This document shows, in pieces, positions 63,333-64,000 of a stretch of DNA of 64,000 nucleotides. Positions within the stretch are counted from its first letter, which is position 1, and every line of letters starts with the position of its first letter. The DNA lies in assembly GCA_036396535.1 (NCBI GenBank), contig DASWKR010000051.1:1-64000 (forward strand). The letters are read 5' to 3'. This DNA comes from Acidimicrobiia bacterium (GTDB lineage Bacteria; Actinomycetota; Acidimicrobiia; Spongiisociales; UBA5794). Below the pieces are notes generated by a model, which saw only the letters and a program-made list of their open reading frames with translations, had not been told where the DNA came from and did no database searches. Position numbers and translations under genes: made by a program.

Positions 63333-64000
63333 TCAGCCCCTTGCGCCGGCCAGGGCGGTCCGGGTCGACTCGATGAGCTCGGCCATACCGATCCGACGGC
63401 CGTCACTGTGAACCGCCTCGAACGCTTCGCCGCCGAGATGGGCTCTGGCAGCCTCGACCGCAACCTCCGCCTGTTGGATGTCTTCGAACCAGAAGGCCAA
63501 GCCCAGCCGCTCGAAGGCAGCCTCGGATGCGGCGATCAGGACGACCCCGCTCTCAGTCCGGCCCCGTGCGACCTCGAGGGACCCGATGCAGTGAGAACAC
63601 GAGGCGATTCCCTCTTGGTAGCGGGCACCGACCATGAACTCGAACGCCTCGCCAAAGGCGACGGCCGCATCTTCGAGGCGACCCACCATCAGATAGGCGA
63701 GACCGAGGTTCCATCGCATCCAGGCGATGAGGAGGCCGTAGTCGTGGCGCTCCGCTTCGGCGAGGGTTTCCTCCCGGAGGCGGATCAGCGAGTCGAAGTC
63801 ACCGATCTGCCCGTCGATGAAGCTCACAGAGAGCATCGCCACCAGCCGACCCACCGGGTCGTCGAGACGCTCGAAGATGACCAGCGCCCGGTCGAGCAAG
63901 GTTCGTGCTTCACCGGGGTCCTCGAGAACGCCGGCGAGGAATGTGGCGGCCAAAGCCTCCCCGTGCTCGTTGCCGCGCTGCCGGAACCCGTCGAGAGCGG
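63333..64000 (-). CDS. partial TPR-like helical protein, 5' end outside the window
   Basis: About 222 residues of the C-terminal part are visible; the reading frame stays open to the window edge, with LDGFRQRGNEHGEALAATFLAG upstream of the first internal TTG. Repeating helix pairs such as ARTLLDRALVIFERLDD, LLIAWMRWNLGLAYLMVGRLEDAAVAFGEAFEF and ASEAAFERLGLAFWFEDIQQAEVAVEAA fit TPR-like arrays at the end of AfsR/LuxR-type or cyclase-linked regulators. The N-terminal domain, which would tell which, lies beyond the window. Confidence 0.7.
   Translation of the reverse strand, partial: ALDGFRQRGNEHGEALAATFLAGVLEDPGEARTLLDRALVIFERLDDPVGRLVAMLSVSFIDGQIGDFDSLIRLREETLAEAERHDYGLLIAWMRWNLGLAYLMVGRLEDAAVAFGEAFEFMVGARYQEGIASCSHCIGSLEVARGRTESGVVLIAASEAAFERLGLAFWFEDIQQAEVAVEAARAHLGGEAFEAVHSDGRRIGMAELIESTRTALAGARG

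Noticed and set aside
1-64000. tRNA or rRNA genes, CRISPR arrays, insertion sequences, prophage
   Set aside because: No cloverleaf or rRNA-like sequence, no regularly spaced repeats and no transposase or integrase reading frame was recognised by eye; a covariance-model search would be needed to exclude small RNAs.

Overview
The window is high-GC bacterial DNA with dense, mostly minus-strand operons, many GTG starts and frequent 4-nt stop/start overlaps. The gene content (SARP/BTAD regulator, SCO6745-type protein, KdpFABC with KdpDE, class III cyclase, heterotetrameric sarcosine oxidase, MttB homologue, short Actinomycetota-style membrane proteins) suggests an actinobacterium, perhaps an uncultivated Acidimicrobiia-like lineage. 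That placement is inference; no rRNA, tRNA, CRISPR array or insertion sequence was seen.

Layout. 0-4.3 kb: an MmcQ/YjbR protein, a translationally coupled pair of P-loop ATPases (one with a degenerate Walker A), a decayed nucleotidyltransferase remnant and a secreted endonuclease/exonuclease/phosphatase-fold enzyme. 4.3-13.6 kb: the most coherent metabolic unit, an operon read right to left as P450, dimethylglycine-dehydrogenase-like flavoprotein, MttB-like methyltransferase, soxA, soxG, soxB, soxD. Together these could strip methyl groups stepwise from glycine betaine (or a related N-methyl compound) through dimethylglycine and sarcosine to glycine. 13.6-20.2 kb: a SCO6745-like protein, a stress protein coupled to Dps, a two-helix ion channel with a variant filter, and a large secreted propeller protein. 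20.4-25.9 kb: a SARP/NB-ARC regulator and a xylulokinase coupled to a sugar-binding-fold protein.

26-30.6 kb: a UnbU-like RnfD-family membrane protein and a UnbV/CRTAC1 protein, with an M24-fold protein that appears to have lost metal ligands. 30.6-36.5 kb: a ROK repressor divergent from a xylose-type ABC importer (binding protein, permease, single-domain ATPase), followed by a Gfo/Idh/MocA dehydrogenase. With the xylulokinase this suggests pentose use. 36.5-43.7 kb: an isoprenylcysteine-methyltransferase-like protein, an amine-oxidase remnant, then a signalling block (hybrid PAS kinase, PAS-GGDEF-EAL, REC-kinase) and a Dps-like protein.

44-55.6 kb: a potassium island: kdpFABCDE in one direction with a small accessory membrane protein and an orphan TrkA-N protein, followed by a KimA-like K+ transporter with a strand-specific hairpin in its leader. 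55.8-64 kb: TfoX-like protein, two small proteins of unknown function, a membrane class III cyclase, a PadR-ABC efflux operon with a clear operator, a frameshifted monooxygenase-like gene divergent from padR, and a partial TPR-type gene running off the end.
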